The notes under the pieces are model-generated. The model was not told the DNA's origin, ran no database searches, and saw only the letters and a program-made list of their open reading frames with translations. The position numbers and the translations under genes were made by a program. This document shows positions 1-10,215 of a DNA stretch of 64,000 bases, one piece after another (position 1 is the stretch's first letter; every line of letters begins with the position of its first letter). This stretch comes from Talpa occidentalis (taxonomy: Eukaryota; Chordata; Mammalia; Eulipotyphla; Talpidae): positions 73,577,683 through 73,641,682 of the forward strand of contig NW_023601433.1 of assembly GCF_014898055.3 (NCBI RefSeq), in the 5' to 3' direction.

Positions 1-238
1 CCCGAGAGGGACAGGGCCAGACGAGGGGAAACCCAATCCCTGACACATGGAGATCATTTGCAGAAGGAACAAAATCCGTGACCAGCTCCAAAAGGACACG
101 GAGAAGAGGGAAGGGGGGTGACCAGGGAGCGCTCAGGGCCAGTGGGAGAGGGTCTGAGGCAAACACTGGACTGACTCCAGGCCAGGTTCTCAGGCTGGCT
201 CACCTGCTCCTTGGCTGGGAGAGAAGAGCAAGGCTCCC
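1..238. other. Unique sequence, no feature recognised
   Basis: Purine-rich stretches (GGAGAAGAGGGAAGG) occur near 100-118. No repeat family, splice-like exon or convincing reading frame is visible. Confidence 0.4.
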
Positions 239-350
239 GCCTCTCTGGGCCTCCGTGTCTTCTCAGATATGGTGAGGACTGAAAGAGACAATTCAGAGCA
301 AGTCCTTGACCCTGTGCCCAGCACACAGGCAGCCCTCAGCAAGTGGCGTT
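239..350 (+). repeat. MIR SINE fragment
   Basis: Contains the MIR core CTCTCTGGGCCTC followed by a decayed 'tctcagatatggtgagga' and the tail 'ccctgtgcccagcacac'. This matches the MIR order: tRNA-like part, core, 3' tail. Old and diverged. Confidence 0.75.
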
Positions 351-351
351 G

Positions 352-450
352 ATGTATGGGTGAGAAAATTGAGGCCCAGAGAGGTTGTTTGACTTGCCAA
401 AAGGCACACAGCAAGTCAGTGTGGGAGCAGAACTGGAATTTCAAAAAGCT
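352..450 (-). repeat. MIR SINE fragment, antisense
   Basis: Reads 'gagaaaattgaggcccaga', 'gacttgcc' and 'cacacagcaagtcagtg', the complement of the MIR core. It abuts an oppositely oriented MIR on its left. Confidence 0.75.
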
Positions 451-599
451 GTGGGAAAATTGTACATCCACAGGGAAGGATGAAAGGTGGCCAGCTATCA
501 TTTGCCTTACTGGACACACTGGATCTCTGTCTCCCCAAAGTCCACTTCCCCTTCTTCCTATCTAACTGAGAACCAATCTTCTACCTGTTTTGCTTTGTT

Positions 600-1300
600 T
601 TAGCTGTCTTATTACAATGTCATTCACAGACCACATGATTCTCCCATTTAAAGTGTAAATGCTATGGAGTTTGGTTATGTTATATGATTGATATTTAAAT
701 TGTGGGAAAAAATGCATAACAAAGTTTACCATTGTAAACACCTTCAAGCAGGCAATGCAGGATCATTAAGCACATTCATAACGTTCTCATGCTGTACAAT
801 CAACACTATCTCTTTCTCACATCTTCTCATCACCCCAAACAGAAACTGTGTGTCCATGAAACAGTAGCTGTCCATGCTCTTCTCCCCCAGACTCTCTATA
901 CTGCCCTCTCTCTCCAGGAATTTGTCTTCTCTTGATTTCATGCAAGTGGAATCATCCAACATTTACCTTCTATGTCTGGCTTCTTTCATGACATGTTTTC
1001 AAGGTTCACCCACCTTGAACATGTGTCAGTACCTCATTCCTTTTCAGGGCTGAATAATATTTCCTTCTACAGAGAGAACACACTTTATTTCACCCATGAT
1101 GGACACTTGGGCTGTTTCCACCTCTGACTGCTTGCTGTGAATGAATCCCCTGTGAACGTGAATGGGCAATTATCTGTCCAGGTCTCTGAATTCCTAGGAG
1201 TGGAACTGCTAGGTCATATGGTAACTCTCTGTTTAGCTTTTTATGGACCTTCCACACCTTCCAGACTGTGGCTGCATGGGGTCCACTGGCCAGGAGTTCA
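600..1300 (-). mobile_element. L1M LINE 3' end, antisense
   Basis: From left to right it matches the complement of a mammalian L1M 3' UTR ('catttaaagtgtaaat', 'tcatcaccccaaac', 'ggaatcatccaac') and then the ORF2 C-terminus. The latter reads on the minus strand at 1090-1311 and keeps the L1 motif ELPYDLAVPLLGI. It is 5'-truncated and carries stops, so it is a dead copy. Confidence 0.88.
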
Positions 1301-1339
1301 GTCCCGATCACCTCTCACGTAGAGTCCTTGCCAGCCCCC

Positions 1340-1660
1340 ACCTCTACCCCAACTCCTTGAACGGCTCCTTGCCATCACTGGGGAGATCATCTTGAAGCTC
1401 CAAGCCCCATTACTCTCTGGATAAAGTCCTCAGGCATTTGCCTTCTTGGAATCCTCCCTGACCCCAGATTCCCTGACCCCAGAGTCCTCCCTGACTCCTA
1501 GTGGGAGTCCCCCCTGAAGTTGCACCAATGCCTCTGCACTTCTACTAGCTCATCTGTCCCCCTCCTTGGCAGAGAGGTCCTAGAGTTTAGAGCCTCTCTA
1601 CTCTGTGTCTCCTGGTGGTCTTGAATATAGGAGATGCTCAATAAATAAGGTGCCGCATAG
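1340..1660 (+). repeat. L2 LINE 3' fragment
   Basis: Ends in the L2 signature 'ggagatgctcaataaataag' and has the upstream C/T-rich 3' UTR. Inside it, 1450-1500 holds three imperfect copies of 'ccctgaccccaga', a small local tandem duplication. Confidence 0.65.
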
Positions 1661-1735
1661 AAGAGGAAATAACTGCTCGGAGACGGGAATTAACCCGCCT
1701 GAGGACACTGAGCTGGGAGGTGAGGACCACCTGAA
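1655..1735 (-). repeat. Possible MIR fragment, antisense
   Basis: 'gaagaggaaataactgctcg' and 'gaggacactgagctgggagg' resemble a heavily decayed MIR core on the minus strand. Confidence 0.4.
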
Positions 1736-1814
1736 ACAGGGCTGTTTACTGTAAGAAGACCATGGGGGTCAACTGCCTGGCACGTAATTGGTGTGCACGA
1801 AATATTAAGCACCA

Positions 1815-1925
1815 AGACTTACAGCACTACCTTGCTGTATGACCTTGAGTAAGGCAGTTGCCCTCTCTGGGCCTCAGTTTCCCATCCGTGGTATGGGGAC
1901 TAGGATGAGAGGCTTCTCCAGCCAC
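1815..1925 (+). repeat. MIR SINE fragment
   Basis: 'tatgaccttgagtaaggca' and 'ctctctgggcctcagtttcc' are the MIR core in order. Confidence 0.85.
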
Positions 1926-2089
1926 AACCACCATCCCCCTCCCAGTAGATTCCCAACAGCTCAGCTGGATCCTTCAGCTGGCCCCTCCTGCCCACAGGTA
2001 ATTAGAGGGAAGCAGTGGGGGTTGAGGGCTGGGGGAAGCCCCAGCAGGTGGCTCCTTCCTCTGAAAGGGGCCCCTCAACACAGCCCACC

Positions 2090-2395
2090 CAGCCCCTGCT
2101 GCGGGAACAAAAGGCCTTGTAGATGTTCAAAGCAAGGCGCTGGGCGGGAAGCCAGCGTGGGCGGCCGCAGAGATGGCCACGGGGCTCGTGGCGGGGATGG
2201 CCGGCAACTGGAAGCTGTCCCCATCCATCAGTCAGCGGTGACAGCTCCCAGGGCCCTGCAGCCCCCCATGGCCAGGCCAGCTGACCGGCCAGGGCTGCAG
2301 CGGGCCTCCCTCCCCCTCCTGGGGACTCCAGCCTGATGACCTGAATAAGCAGCCGTTATGAGCCACAGTGACAGACACAGCTCCAATCCACGCCT
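2090..2395. promoter_or_regulatory. GC-rich unique block, candidate regulatory element
   Basis: This repeat-free stretch is richer in CpG than its surroundings ('ggcgctgggcgggaagcc', 'gtgggcggccgcagagatgg'). An AT-leaning right edge contains 'gaataagcagccgttatga'. No promoter elements are certain and no exon is recognised. It could be an enhancer or simply unique GC-rich DNA. Confidence 0.3.
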
Positions 2396-2479
2396 CACAC
2401 TCTGCCACCAGGTTTCACCTCCTGTGCTATGTCCCCAAACCAGCCCCCAAGTGTGGAGAGAGAGTGGAGCCTGCTTAGG

Positions 2480-2620
2480 GAGGTGAGCGGCCCAGGGCCC
2501 AGAAGATAACAGAAGTTTAACCTTGCCTGCCGCCAGCTCTCTGTGACCCTGGGCAAGTCTTCATCCCACTCTGTGCCTGTTCCCTCTCGTGAATGCAGGT
2601 GTCTTCTATGTGTAGATCCT
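2480..2620 (+). repeat. MIR SINE fragment
   Basis: 'ctctgtgaccctgggcaagt' and 'cactctgtgcctgttccctc' give the MIR core; the 3' tail is missing. Confidence 0.7.
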
Positions 2621-2629
2621 GTGGTGCCT

Positions 2630-2850
2630 GAGTCTGAGGAGTCAGGTAAAGGCAGTAGTGATGCTAGCTGGGCAGACCTGGCTGCAAAGCCCACCTCTGT
2701 TGCCCTTCACGTGTGACCCTGCGTGAGTCATGGCCTCTCGGCAGCCTCTTCTTCTTCCCCTGCAAATGAGGCCCATTCCCTCACTTCAAGAGATCACAGT
2801 GAAGATGACATAGATCATACCCATAAGCACCCAGCCCAGGGCCTGACATG
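2630..2850 (+). repeat. MIR SINE, near full length
   Basis: 'gcagacctggctgcaaagcc', 'tgtgaccctgcgtgagtca' and 'cagcccagggcctgaca' follow the MIR order from tRNA-like head to 3' end. Confidence 0.7.
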
Positions 2851-2859
2851 GAGCCAGCA

Positions 2860-3200
2860 TCCTGTCGACTCACTGATCATGTACTACATGCTAAATGCTA
2901 AGGATATAGAGATGAACAACAGCAAGGACCTGCCTTGATGGAATTCACAGACATTAAACCATCACCCAAATGACTAGTTACTTATACATGTAGTGACTGC
3001 TGGGAAAGAAGACGAGCAAAGGGTCAGATAATATTCCAGAGAGGCAGTATTAGAGATGAGGCTGGAAGAGCATTCTGGGCAGAGGGATCAGCTGGTGCAG
3101 ATGCTAAGAGTTAGAACTAAGCTGCAGATCCTATGGAGTGACCAGGGATATGATGCAGGGATATGATAGAGACCATGTTGGATGGAGTGGAGTGATAGAT
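2860..3200 (-). repeat. L2 LINE 3' end, antisense
   Basis: 'tactacatgctaaatgctaa', 'gatgaacaacagcaaggacc' and 'gcattctgggcagagggatc' are the complement of the L2 3' UTR and end of ORF2. Confidence 0.75.
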
Positions 3201-3214
3201 GGAGGGGGACCAGG

Positions 3215-3430
3215 CAGTGCAGGACAGTGGCTAAGCTCAGAGGTTCTGACTGGGTGACTTTGGGAAGCTGCTTAAACTCTCTGGCCTCCACCCTTGTGTC
3301 TGGTACGTGAGAATGATGCTGGGATCTGCCTAGTAGCGTGTGAAGATGAAAAGGACTCTGGGCTAAAGTGCTTGCAACAGCCCTGGATGAAGTCAGCACT
3401 CAGTACCTGGGAGCTAATTTTTATCATCGT
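3215..3430 (+). repeat. MIR SINE fragment
   Basis: 'actgggtgactttgggaag' and 'ctctctggcctccac' form a diverged MIR core; the right part is weak. Confidence 0.6.
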
Positions 3431-3559
3431 CATCCTGGCCATGATGAGCATGTCGAACACTTTGACAGATACCATCGGCTTTCTGTCGCCAGGTGCTTTT
3501 CTTTTAGGAAACACTTGAGGCCTGGGGTGTCGACTGGTACAAAAAAGGTCCTGCAGCTT

Positions 3560-3870
3560 GGGTGGTAAGAGAAAAAAAATTGGAAACAACCTAAATGTCC
3601 ATCAGCAGGGGGATGACTCAATGAGTAGTGACATATTCATACTGCGGAATAGTCTATCGCAGCGACAGTGTGTCAACTGGAGCGTCACGTATCAACAAGG
3701 ATCAGTCTCAAACTAAGATGTTGAGCCAAAAAAGCAATCACAGAATATACATATGGGATGCTTGCATTTATAGAAAGTTTGGAAACATGCCAAGCCACAC
3801 CGTATAGCACTGGTGGAGACACACGTAGGTAGTGAAAGTAAAGGCCAGGGCTGGGAACCATATAAATCAA
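3560..3870 (+). mobile_element. L1M LINE 3' fragment
   Basis: 'ttggaaacaacctaaatgtc' and 'catcagcagggggatg', then 'gcttgcatttatagaaagtt', are the ORF2 tail and 3' UTR start of an old L1M. The frame is broken. Confidence 0.8.
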
Positions 3871-3939
3871 TTCAGGACAGGCATTCTCTCCGGGCAAGTG
3901 ATCACCCTGATGAGAAGGGATTTCAGCCTTCTCTGCTTG

Positions 3940-4112
3940 ATGCTTATCATTATCCATGTGTTCACCTGTTCTGTTTAGCATTGGTCTTCCTTTGACTGGG
4001 ACGTAAGCTCTATAATGTCAGGGCTTTTTGCCTTATTAGTTCTGGGCTGTGTCCCTGGTGCCTGAAATGGTGTCTGGGGCATAGTGGGTGCTCAATAAAT
4101 CCGTATTGAATG
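3940..4112 (+). repeat. L2 LINE 3' terminus
   Basis: Contains 'gggacgtaagctctataatg', 'gtgtctggggcatagtg' and 'tgctcaataaatccgtattg' followed by AATGAA, the L2 3' end. Confidence 0.85.
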
Positions 4113-4180
4113 AAAAAGAAGGGAGAGAAGATGGAAAGGGAGGGGGTGAGAGGGAGGGAGCGAGAGAGGGAGGGAACTTG
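4112..4180 (+). repeat. GA-rich low-complexity tract
   Basis: Purine-only runs of GGGA and GAGA directly after the L2 tail, probably grown from it. Confidence 0.8.
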
Positions 4181-4655
4181 CATTAGTTCGAGGGATCGAA
4201 TTAGCATTGCATGGAGAAACACAGGCCTTCCTTATACAAAGGCAATAATACTACAGAGTTCCAGATAAAACCAGAGGGATGGCCTGAGAAAGGCCACCTC
4301 CTCTCTTGCCTCTGCCCCCAAGAGCTGCACTGCCCCACCCTGAGGCCTGTGATTTCCCACACACCCTGACACCCTCCTAGAGCTGAGAGGGGACCACTTG
4401 CTGCAAGGACAGCCTTGCACCTAGTCTGCTGGGAAAGACAGGAGGAGGGCCCGTGAGGGCCATGGCTAGTGCGCCTATCGGCAGAAAAGAGATTTTTCAT
4501 CTCTCAGTCAGGGAGTCCAGGAAACACCGGGCCCAGAATGATGGTGTTCTTTACCATCATGGCTTTGTCCTTGCCCAGGCTCCTCCAATAGTCTCAGGTC
4601 AAGCCCCCCACCGCCCCCCAACACACACACTTAAATCCAGTAAGCCACTAAGCTG
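4181..4655. other. Unique sequence, nothing recognised
   Basis: No repeat consensus or coding signal is seen. A short C-rich run followed by (CA)4 lies near 4607-4629. Confidence 0.4.
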
Positions 4656-5262
4656 CCCAGCCTGGGTCCTATGGATTCCACCCCCTAATTTTTTCCAAGG
4701 GTGTCTATTTCCCTCATCGCAGTCCCCATCTCTCATGGACATTGCAGTTTCCTCACTTACCTCCCTGTATCCACTCTGACCTCTGCAAATCCCCCTCTCA
4801 CAACTGACAGGCCCCTCTCCTCGCCCCGTCTCCCTGTCTCCATGGCTCCCCAGTGCTGAGGACACAGTCTTTGCCACTGCCAGAGGCCCTATCTCCTGCC
4901 TCCCACATCATCCTCCCACAAATCCCCACTCACACTCTGCTCGGCTGCTTCCTCAGGTGCTCCCTCTCTCTCTATCCCTCCACTCCCTCCTCCTTTACTT
5001 ACCTCTCCCTCCCAAAGCCAGTCACCAAACCTGGATGGCTCCTCCTTGTCCTTTAGTAACTCAGCTTATATGCCATGGCCACCACCACCAGGAAGCCTTC
5101 CTGAACTTCCCAGGCTGGGCTAGGGGCCTCATACATAGCATCCTGGGCTTCCTGACACAAAGCCTGTTGCACTTGAGAGTGTGAGCTGCAGGAGGGCAGG
5201 AACCATGTTCTGTTCATAATTGCACTTCCAGCGCTTGCCCAGGTCCCATTGAATGAATGAAC
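4656..5262 (+). repeat. L2 LINE 3' region
   Basis: The right half is clear: 'ggaagccttcctgaacttcc', 'gcaggagggcaggaaccatg' and the terminal 'ccattgaatgaatgaacc'. The left part (4656-5030) is C/T-rich with 'ctccctgtatccactctgac' and is only probably the same element. Confidence 0.65.
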
Positions 5263-6130
5263 CAACCACACTGTCACACCTGGATAAGTCCATTTGAAAT
5301 GTCTTGACACGATATTCATAGCCTTCTGTACTTGAATATCCACAGGGTCTGTGGGACCCATAGCCCCTTCTTGCAGGAAATGAAGATACAAGGAGTTTAT
5401 CTCCTGTTCCAAGCTCTTGTCCAACCTCACCTATAATTCTCCCGCCAAGTAAAGTGAGCATGATATAGCTGATAACTGCATTAACATTCCCCTTGGCCCA
5501 ATTTCCCTATAGAAAATGGTAGAACTGTAAATCTCAATGGGCAAGATACACAGTGGGGTTGGGGGTGGGGTGGACAGTTGTTGGGAGGACTCAGGGAAGA
5601 AGGAGCTGCAGGCCCATAAATACCCCAGAGCTGCTGCCCCAGAATGCTCAGCCCAGAGGATGCTTCCTGACCAGCTCCCACCATAGCCAGGTAGATCAGA
5701 AGAAGGTGCAGGGTGTGAATAGCCCCTGAAGGAGGCGAGGGGGGGAATTATTCACCCTTTTCAGCCTTCAACCCACCTTAAGCACTTACTGCTTTGCCAT
5801 CAGCTGTGACCTGGGCAGCAGCTCCTCCCTCAGCTGCTGTAGACAAGACATCACTGACTGGGTCATCTAGGAATGAAGTTGCTGAGGGAAAGGAGGTAGA
5901 AGCTGGACAAAGGGGCATGCGCCTGTTTCCCAGCTCCAGGTACCCGTGCCAGTGCCCTGAAGAATGTTGGCCAGTACTCTGAAGAATGTGAGCCGGGCAC
6001 ACCCTTAGGAACTGCACACATCATGGATCCTCACAGCAGGCCTGAAGATAGATGTTCGCCCCATCCTTAAGAAAAGAACAAAATACAGCAAGATCTTATG
6101 TCTTGACCAAGTTAGTGAAAAAGAGTTTAG
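5263..6130. other. Unique sequence, nothing recognised
   Basis: Mixed composition. A short direct repeat of CTGAAGAATGT occurs at about 5957-5967 and 5980-5990, with 12 bases between the copies. No repeat family or exon is recognised. Confidence 0.4.
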
Positions 6131-6136
6131 TAAAGA

Positions 6137-6325
6137 TGATATGGATGGATGGATGGGTGAATGGGTGGGTGGATGGATGGATGGATGGATGGGTGGATGG
6201 ATGGATGGGTAGATGGGTGGATGGATGGATGGGTACATGGATGGGTGGATGGATGGATGGATGGGTGGGTGGATGGATGGGTGGATGGATGGGTGGATGG
6301 ATGGATGGGTGGATGAATGGGTGAC
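6137..6325 (+). repeat. (GGAT)n microsatellite array
   Basis: About 190 bp of GGAT units interrupted by GGGT variants. Long open frames here (MDGW-type peptides on plus, HPPI-type on minus) are artefacts of the 4-bp repeat. Probably length-polymorphic. Confidence 0.95.
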
Positions 6326-6640
6326 AGACAGAAGGGACAGAGAAAGAATAGTTTATATGTTCATATCTTGAATGTTTATTTTATTTAACTTTTTCCCCAA
6401 CCATCATCCTTTAAATCTCTTTGACCCTTTCTCCTCCTTCTCAGCCTCAGAAACCTTATTTTGTTTATTTTTTGTTTGTTAGTTCTTACAAGTATTTCGC
6501 TTTGCCAAATTATCCACCATGTAAGTGTCCATTATTTGTCTTTGTCATTCTGACTTGCTTTGTTACACATAATTCCCTTTCTGTAAATGGCAGTATTTTG
6601 TCTTTGTTTATGGCTGAATGTTATTCTACCCTGTAGGTAT

Positions 6641-6865
6641 GCCACAATCTCTTTTTTTATATATAAATTTTATTTTTATATTCCCCCACAATTGCAACCC
6701 CCTTATTTTGACCCCAATCCCTCCCCTCCCCGCCCTCCACCCCTCATAGAATGTCTCTGGTTCATAGTCTTTGTTGATTTTGATTTTCACTTTCTTATAG
6801 TTATTCATTTTCCTGGTCCCTTATTTAAGTTTTCTAGATTCCTGCTATGAGTGCCACAATCTCTT
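6641..6865 (-). mobile_element. Nested young L1 3' end (copy A) with TSD
   Basis: About 200 bp (6654-6852) with a short poly-T at the left edge, as expected for a minus-strand L1 tail. Direct repeats GCCACAATCTCTT lie at 6641-6653 and 6853-6865. The insert is only the 3' UTR, ending at the same point ('cctgctatgagt') that continues into ORF2 in copy C. Severe 5' truncation. Confidence 0.92.
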
Positions 6866-7108
6866 GATCCAATCCTCTACCAGTAGGCACTTAGGTTGTT
6901 TCCTTGTCCTATGTATTGTGAATAGTGCTGCAACGAACACTGGAGAGCATAGACTTTTCTGAGTTGATGGTATCACAGGATCATTAAACAGGTATTTCCA
7001 TTTTTAGTTCTTTAAGATAAACCCAGATCAGTTTCCAGAGTGGCAGCTCCAGTTGGCATCCCCACCAGCAGTGTTACAGGGCTTCCCTTCTCCCCAGCAT
7101 TTGTTGTT

Positions 7109-7370
7109 GGAAGCCTTTTATTTTTTTTTTTTTTTTTTTTTTTCATGAGTTTAAGACATTTGTCCAGTGATATAATTTATTTATTTTTTCACACCATTGT
7201 TCATTTTTAAACAATATTTGCTTCCCCCCACCCCCTCAGGTGTAGTCCCCATAGAGTTTCCTTCACCAAGGCACCGGTGCACCATCACCTCAGCCCCCTG
7301 TGCTCCTCCCTCCCTCCCTCTGATCCCTCTCCCTCCCCCTCTCCTGCAGGATGTGTCTGGAAGCCTTTTA
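7109..7370 (-). mobile_element. Nested young L1 3' end (copy B) with TSD
   Basis: The insert spans 7121-7358 between direct repeats GGAAGCCTTTTA (7109-7120 and 7359-7370). It starts with about 23 T. A different L1 3' UTR subfamily ('caggtgtagtccccatag') is shared with 30234-30404 and 51795-51963. Bases 7144-7177 between the poly-T and the usual L1 end are extra. Confidence 0.9.
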
Positions 7371-7628
7371 AATGTGCCCCATTCGTGTGGTATGAGATAA
7401 TATCTCATGATTTTAACTTGTATCTTTTTTTGTGAGGGATGATGAACATTATTCTATGGATCTTTTGGCCTTCTGGATATCCTGTTCATTGAATTGTCTG
7501 TTCAGGTCTACTGCCCATTTATTAATTGGGTTGTTTGTTTTTCTATTGTTGAATGCTATAAGTTTTTTATATACCCTGGATATTAGCTCATTGTCATGTA
7601 ATGTGTAAATATTTTCTCCTGTCTTTTT

Positions 7629-8520
7629 AATCTACTTATATTTTCTTTTTTTTTTTTTAATATTAAATTTTATTTTTGTATTCCCCCATACAATTGCAAA
7701 CGCCCCATTCTGACCCCAATCCTTCCCCTCCCGCCCCCCCCCCCAAAAAGTGTCTCTGGTTCATAGTTTTTTGTTGATTTTGATTTTCACTTTCTTATAT
7801 TCATTTTCCTGGTCCCTTATTTAAGTTTTCTAGATTCCTGCTATGAGTGAGACCATCCGGTATTTTTCTTTTTCTTTTTGGCTTATTTCGCTGAGCATGA
7901 TCCCTTCCAGCGCCATCCATGTTGCTGCAAATTGCATGTGTTTATCTTTTTTGAATGCTGAGTAATATTCCATGGTATATATGTACCACATCTTCTTGAT
8001 CCAGTCATCTATTTTTGGGCATTTGGGTTGTTTCCAAAGCTTAGCTATTGTAAACAGCGCTGCTATAAACATAGGGGTGCAGGTGCTCTTTGGAATGGAT
8101 GTTTCTGTGTCCTTTGGGTAAATACCTAGGAGTGGAATTGCTGGATCATATGGAAGCTCTATGTTTAGTAGGTCCAGAAATCTCCACACAGCTCTCCATA
8201 GTGGTTGGACCAGTTTGCACTCCCACCAACAGTGCAGAAGAGTTCCTTTTTCTCCACACCCTCGCCAACATTTGTTGTTGCTAGTTTTTTTAATATGTGC
8301 CATTCTCACTGGTGTGAGATGGTATCTCATAGTAGTTTTGATTTGCATTTCCCTGATTACAAGTGATGTTGAACATTTTTTCATATGCCTGTTGGCCATT
8401 TGCATTTCCTCTTCAGAAAAGTTTCTTTTTAGCTCTTCTGCCCATTTTTTGACTGGATTATTTTCTTTGTTGTTGCTGAGTCTCATCAGCTCTTTGCATA
8501 ATCTACTTATATTTTCTTTT
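7629..8520 (-). mobile_element. Nested young L1 (copy C) with ORF2 C-terminus and 21-bp TSD
   Basis: The insert spans 7650-8499 between perfect 21-bp direct repeats beginning AATCTACTTATA (7629-7649 and 8500-8520). The minus strand is open from the 5' break to a stop at about 7830, giving roughly 220 residues of L1 ORF2 C-terminus. Visible landmarks are HLTPVRM, the CWRGCG...HCWWEC cysteine/histidine cluster, [14 protein letters not shown] and MEYYSAFKK. The first residues of the open frame come from host TSD sequence, not L1. The intact frame and perfect TSD show it is younger than the L1M copies. It lacks the endonuclease and most RT, so it cannot move by itself. Confidence 0.95.
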
Positions 8521-9075
8521 ACCATGTAGAAATTTTTTTAATTTAAGTTAATCATAATTATTTATTTTTGTTTGTCTTTCCTTTGCCTCCAAAATCATAT
8601 TTATCACTGATAGCATAGCCTGTGTCGCCAATATTTTCTTCTACATATTTTACTGTTGCAGGTCTTATATCTAGATCATTAATTCATTTGGAATGTATTT
8701 TGTGTATGTAGCTTGAGAGTGAGCGAACTCATTCTTTTATATTTGGCCTTCCAGTTTTCCCTGTACCATTGATTGAAGAGGCTCTCCTTTCCCCATCGTA
8801 TGGCCATGTCTGCATTATCATAAATTAAGCATTGATATTTAGGTAGATTAATTTCTGGGCTTTCAATCCTGTTCCTCTGATCTGTCTGTCTATTTTTATG
8901 CCAATACCATATTGTTTAAGTACTGTTGCTTTATTTATAGTCAAGTTTAAGGTCAGGTAACATGATACTTCCTTTACTTTTATCCTCAGGGTTACTTTTG
9001 CTATCCACAGAGTTTTACTCTTCCATACAAATTTCAGTATTTTGTTAAATTTCTTTAAAGAACTTTGTTGATTGA

Positions 9076-9855
9076 ATAATTTGACGGATGACAGCATAGC
9101 AAACAGCCCATCCTGCTGAAAGGGTACCTCTCCCCTCCTCCAAAATCCTCCAACCATCCTCCACCTTCTTCACCCAATCCTGCCCCCCACCACATATTGT
9201 TATGACTTAATATCGAGGTAATGACTACAAGACAACAAGACACAACCAGAAAGAGATAAGAACAGAGCTACAAACACTGGTGAGATCAGTCCTGAGAACA
9301 TAGAGAAGAACGAGCAGTTTAAGCAAAGGGCAGAAGTGGGCACCGAGTCAAACTTGACACATTTAAGGAGCTGAGCTGAGAGCAATGGGGTTGAGACCTG
9401 GCAATTAAGGTAAAGAGGGCATACAGGCAGAGTTTGCACTGAATTTGTACAGAAGACCGACATGACCACGTCCACCTTGCCAGGTCACCTAAGCTCTGGC
9501 CTGGCACTGTTGTGTACATTCACAAAGAATGTACCAACGCTCCCACCTCCCGGCCACCCAGCACAGCATGTACCCAACCAGTTTACCCACCAGCTCACCA
9601 AATCCCCTGGGAGTGACAGGACCAAGTGTTTGGGGGTGTCAGGTTTTCCCCTCACCTCCCCCTGAGACCAGCTGGCCCGGTGATGGCCATGCCAGGCCTC
9701 CCAGGGAGCAGGCAGCCTCCTCCAGTGGCCGTGTTCCCCTAGGTGCTAATCCCTCCAACCCCTCCTGGACAGGCACACCCAGGACTTGCGCAGCGGTGGC
9801 CTGTGTCACTCCAGGGTCCATACCCTCACAGCAGAGAGAACAGCCACCAGTTGGC
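9076..9855. other. Unique sequence, nothing recognised
   Basis: No recognised repeat. C-rich at 9120-9190 and 9540-9780. Open frames on both strands overlap and have no family character. Confidence 0.4.
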
Positions 9856-9925
9856 CCTCACCAGTCGTGTGACCTTGGGTGGATCACATTCCTAAAATTA
9901 TCACCCCTGAAATGTATCATTCACT
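9856..9925 (+). repeat. MIR SINE fragment
   Basis: 'gtgtgaccttgggtggatca' is the MIR core; only about 70 bp remain. Confidence 0.6.
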
Positions 9926-10104
9926 CACCCACCAACTGACTCTGTACCTTCTATGTACCAGGATCTCAGGAACCCCTGCCAACACCCCATTCTCCCAACA
10001 ACAGATTACCCAACAGAGATTCCGATGGCTGGGATTTCTGGGGAAATTAGGAAAAGATGTGAGCATCCACTGAGTCTTGACACCACCCTCAGGGACCACC
10101 AGGG

Positions 10105-10215
10105 GAAGAACTAAAAGCCCCATGGACAAGTAGGTAAGCTGAGGTCCACAGGTCAAAGGGCCTTGCCCAGATCGCATGGAGACACTGACACATCTCATGA
10201 TTTTGAGCTCAGTGC
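10105..10215 (-). repeat. MIR SINE fragment, antisense
   Basis: 'gtaagctgaggtccacaggt', 'gccttgcccagatcgcatgg' and 'attttgagctcagtgctcc' match the MIR complement. Confidence 0.65.

Larger units (their letters stand above)
6340..9075 (-). mobile_element. Older L1 LINE, antisense, host for three nested L1s
   Basis: After removing three insertions (6654-6852, 7121-7358, 7650-8499) the flanks join into one antisense L1. Its 3' UTR lies at the left ('atggctgaatgttattctac'). The ORF2 RT region runs to the right ('attgattgaagaggctctcc', 'ttctgggctttcaatcctg', 'tatgccaataccatattg'). The reading frame is destroyed and the element is 5'-truncated near 9075. Confidence 0.9.

Noticed and set aside
1839..2336. 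165-codon open frame
   Set aside because: Starts inside a MIR and runs into GC-rich unique DNA; Pro/Arg/Gly-rich by composition, no domain.
2090..2395. CpG-island promoter
   Set aside because: Only a few dozen bases are CpG-rich; length and density look too low and no transcript start is suggested.
6052..6324. [12 protein letters not shown] repeat protein
   Set aside because: Pure translation of the (GGAT)n array; the opposite strand gives an equally long HPPI-type frame.
6137..6325. CRISPR-like array
   Set aside because: Units are 4-bp microsatellite repeats with no spacers, in a mammalian genome.
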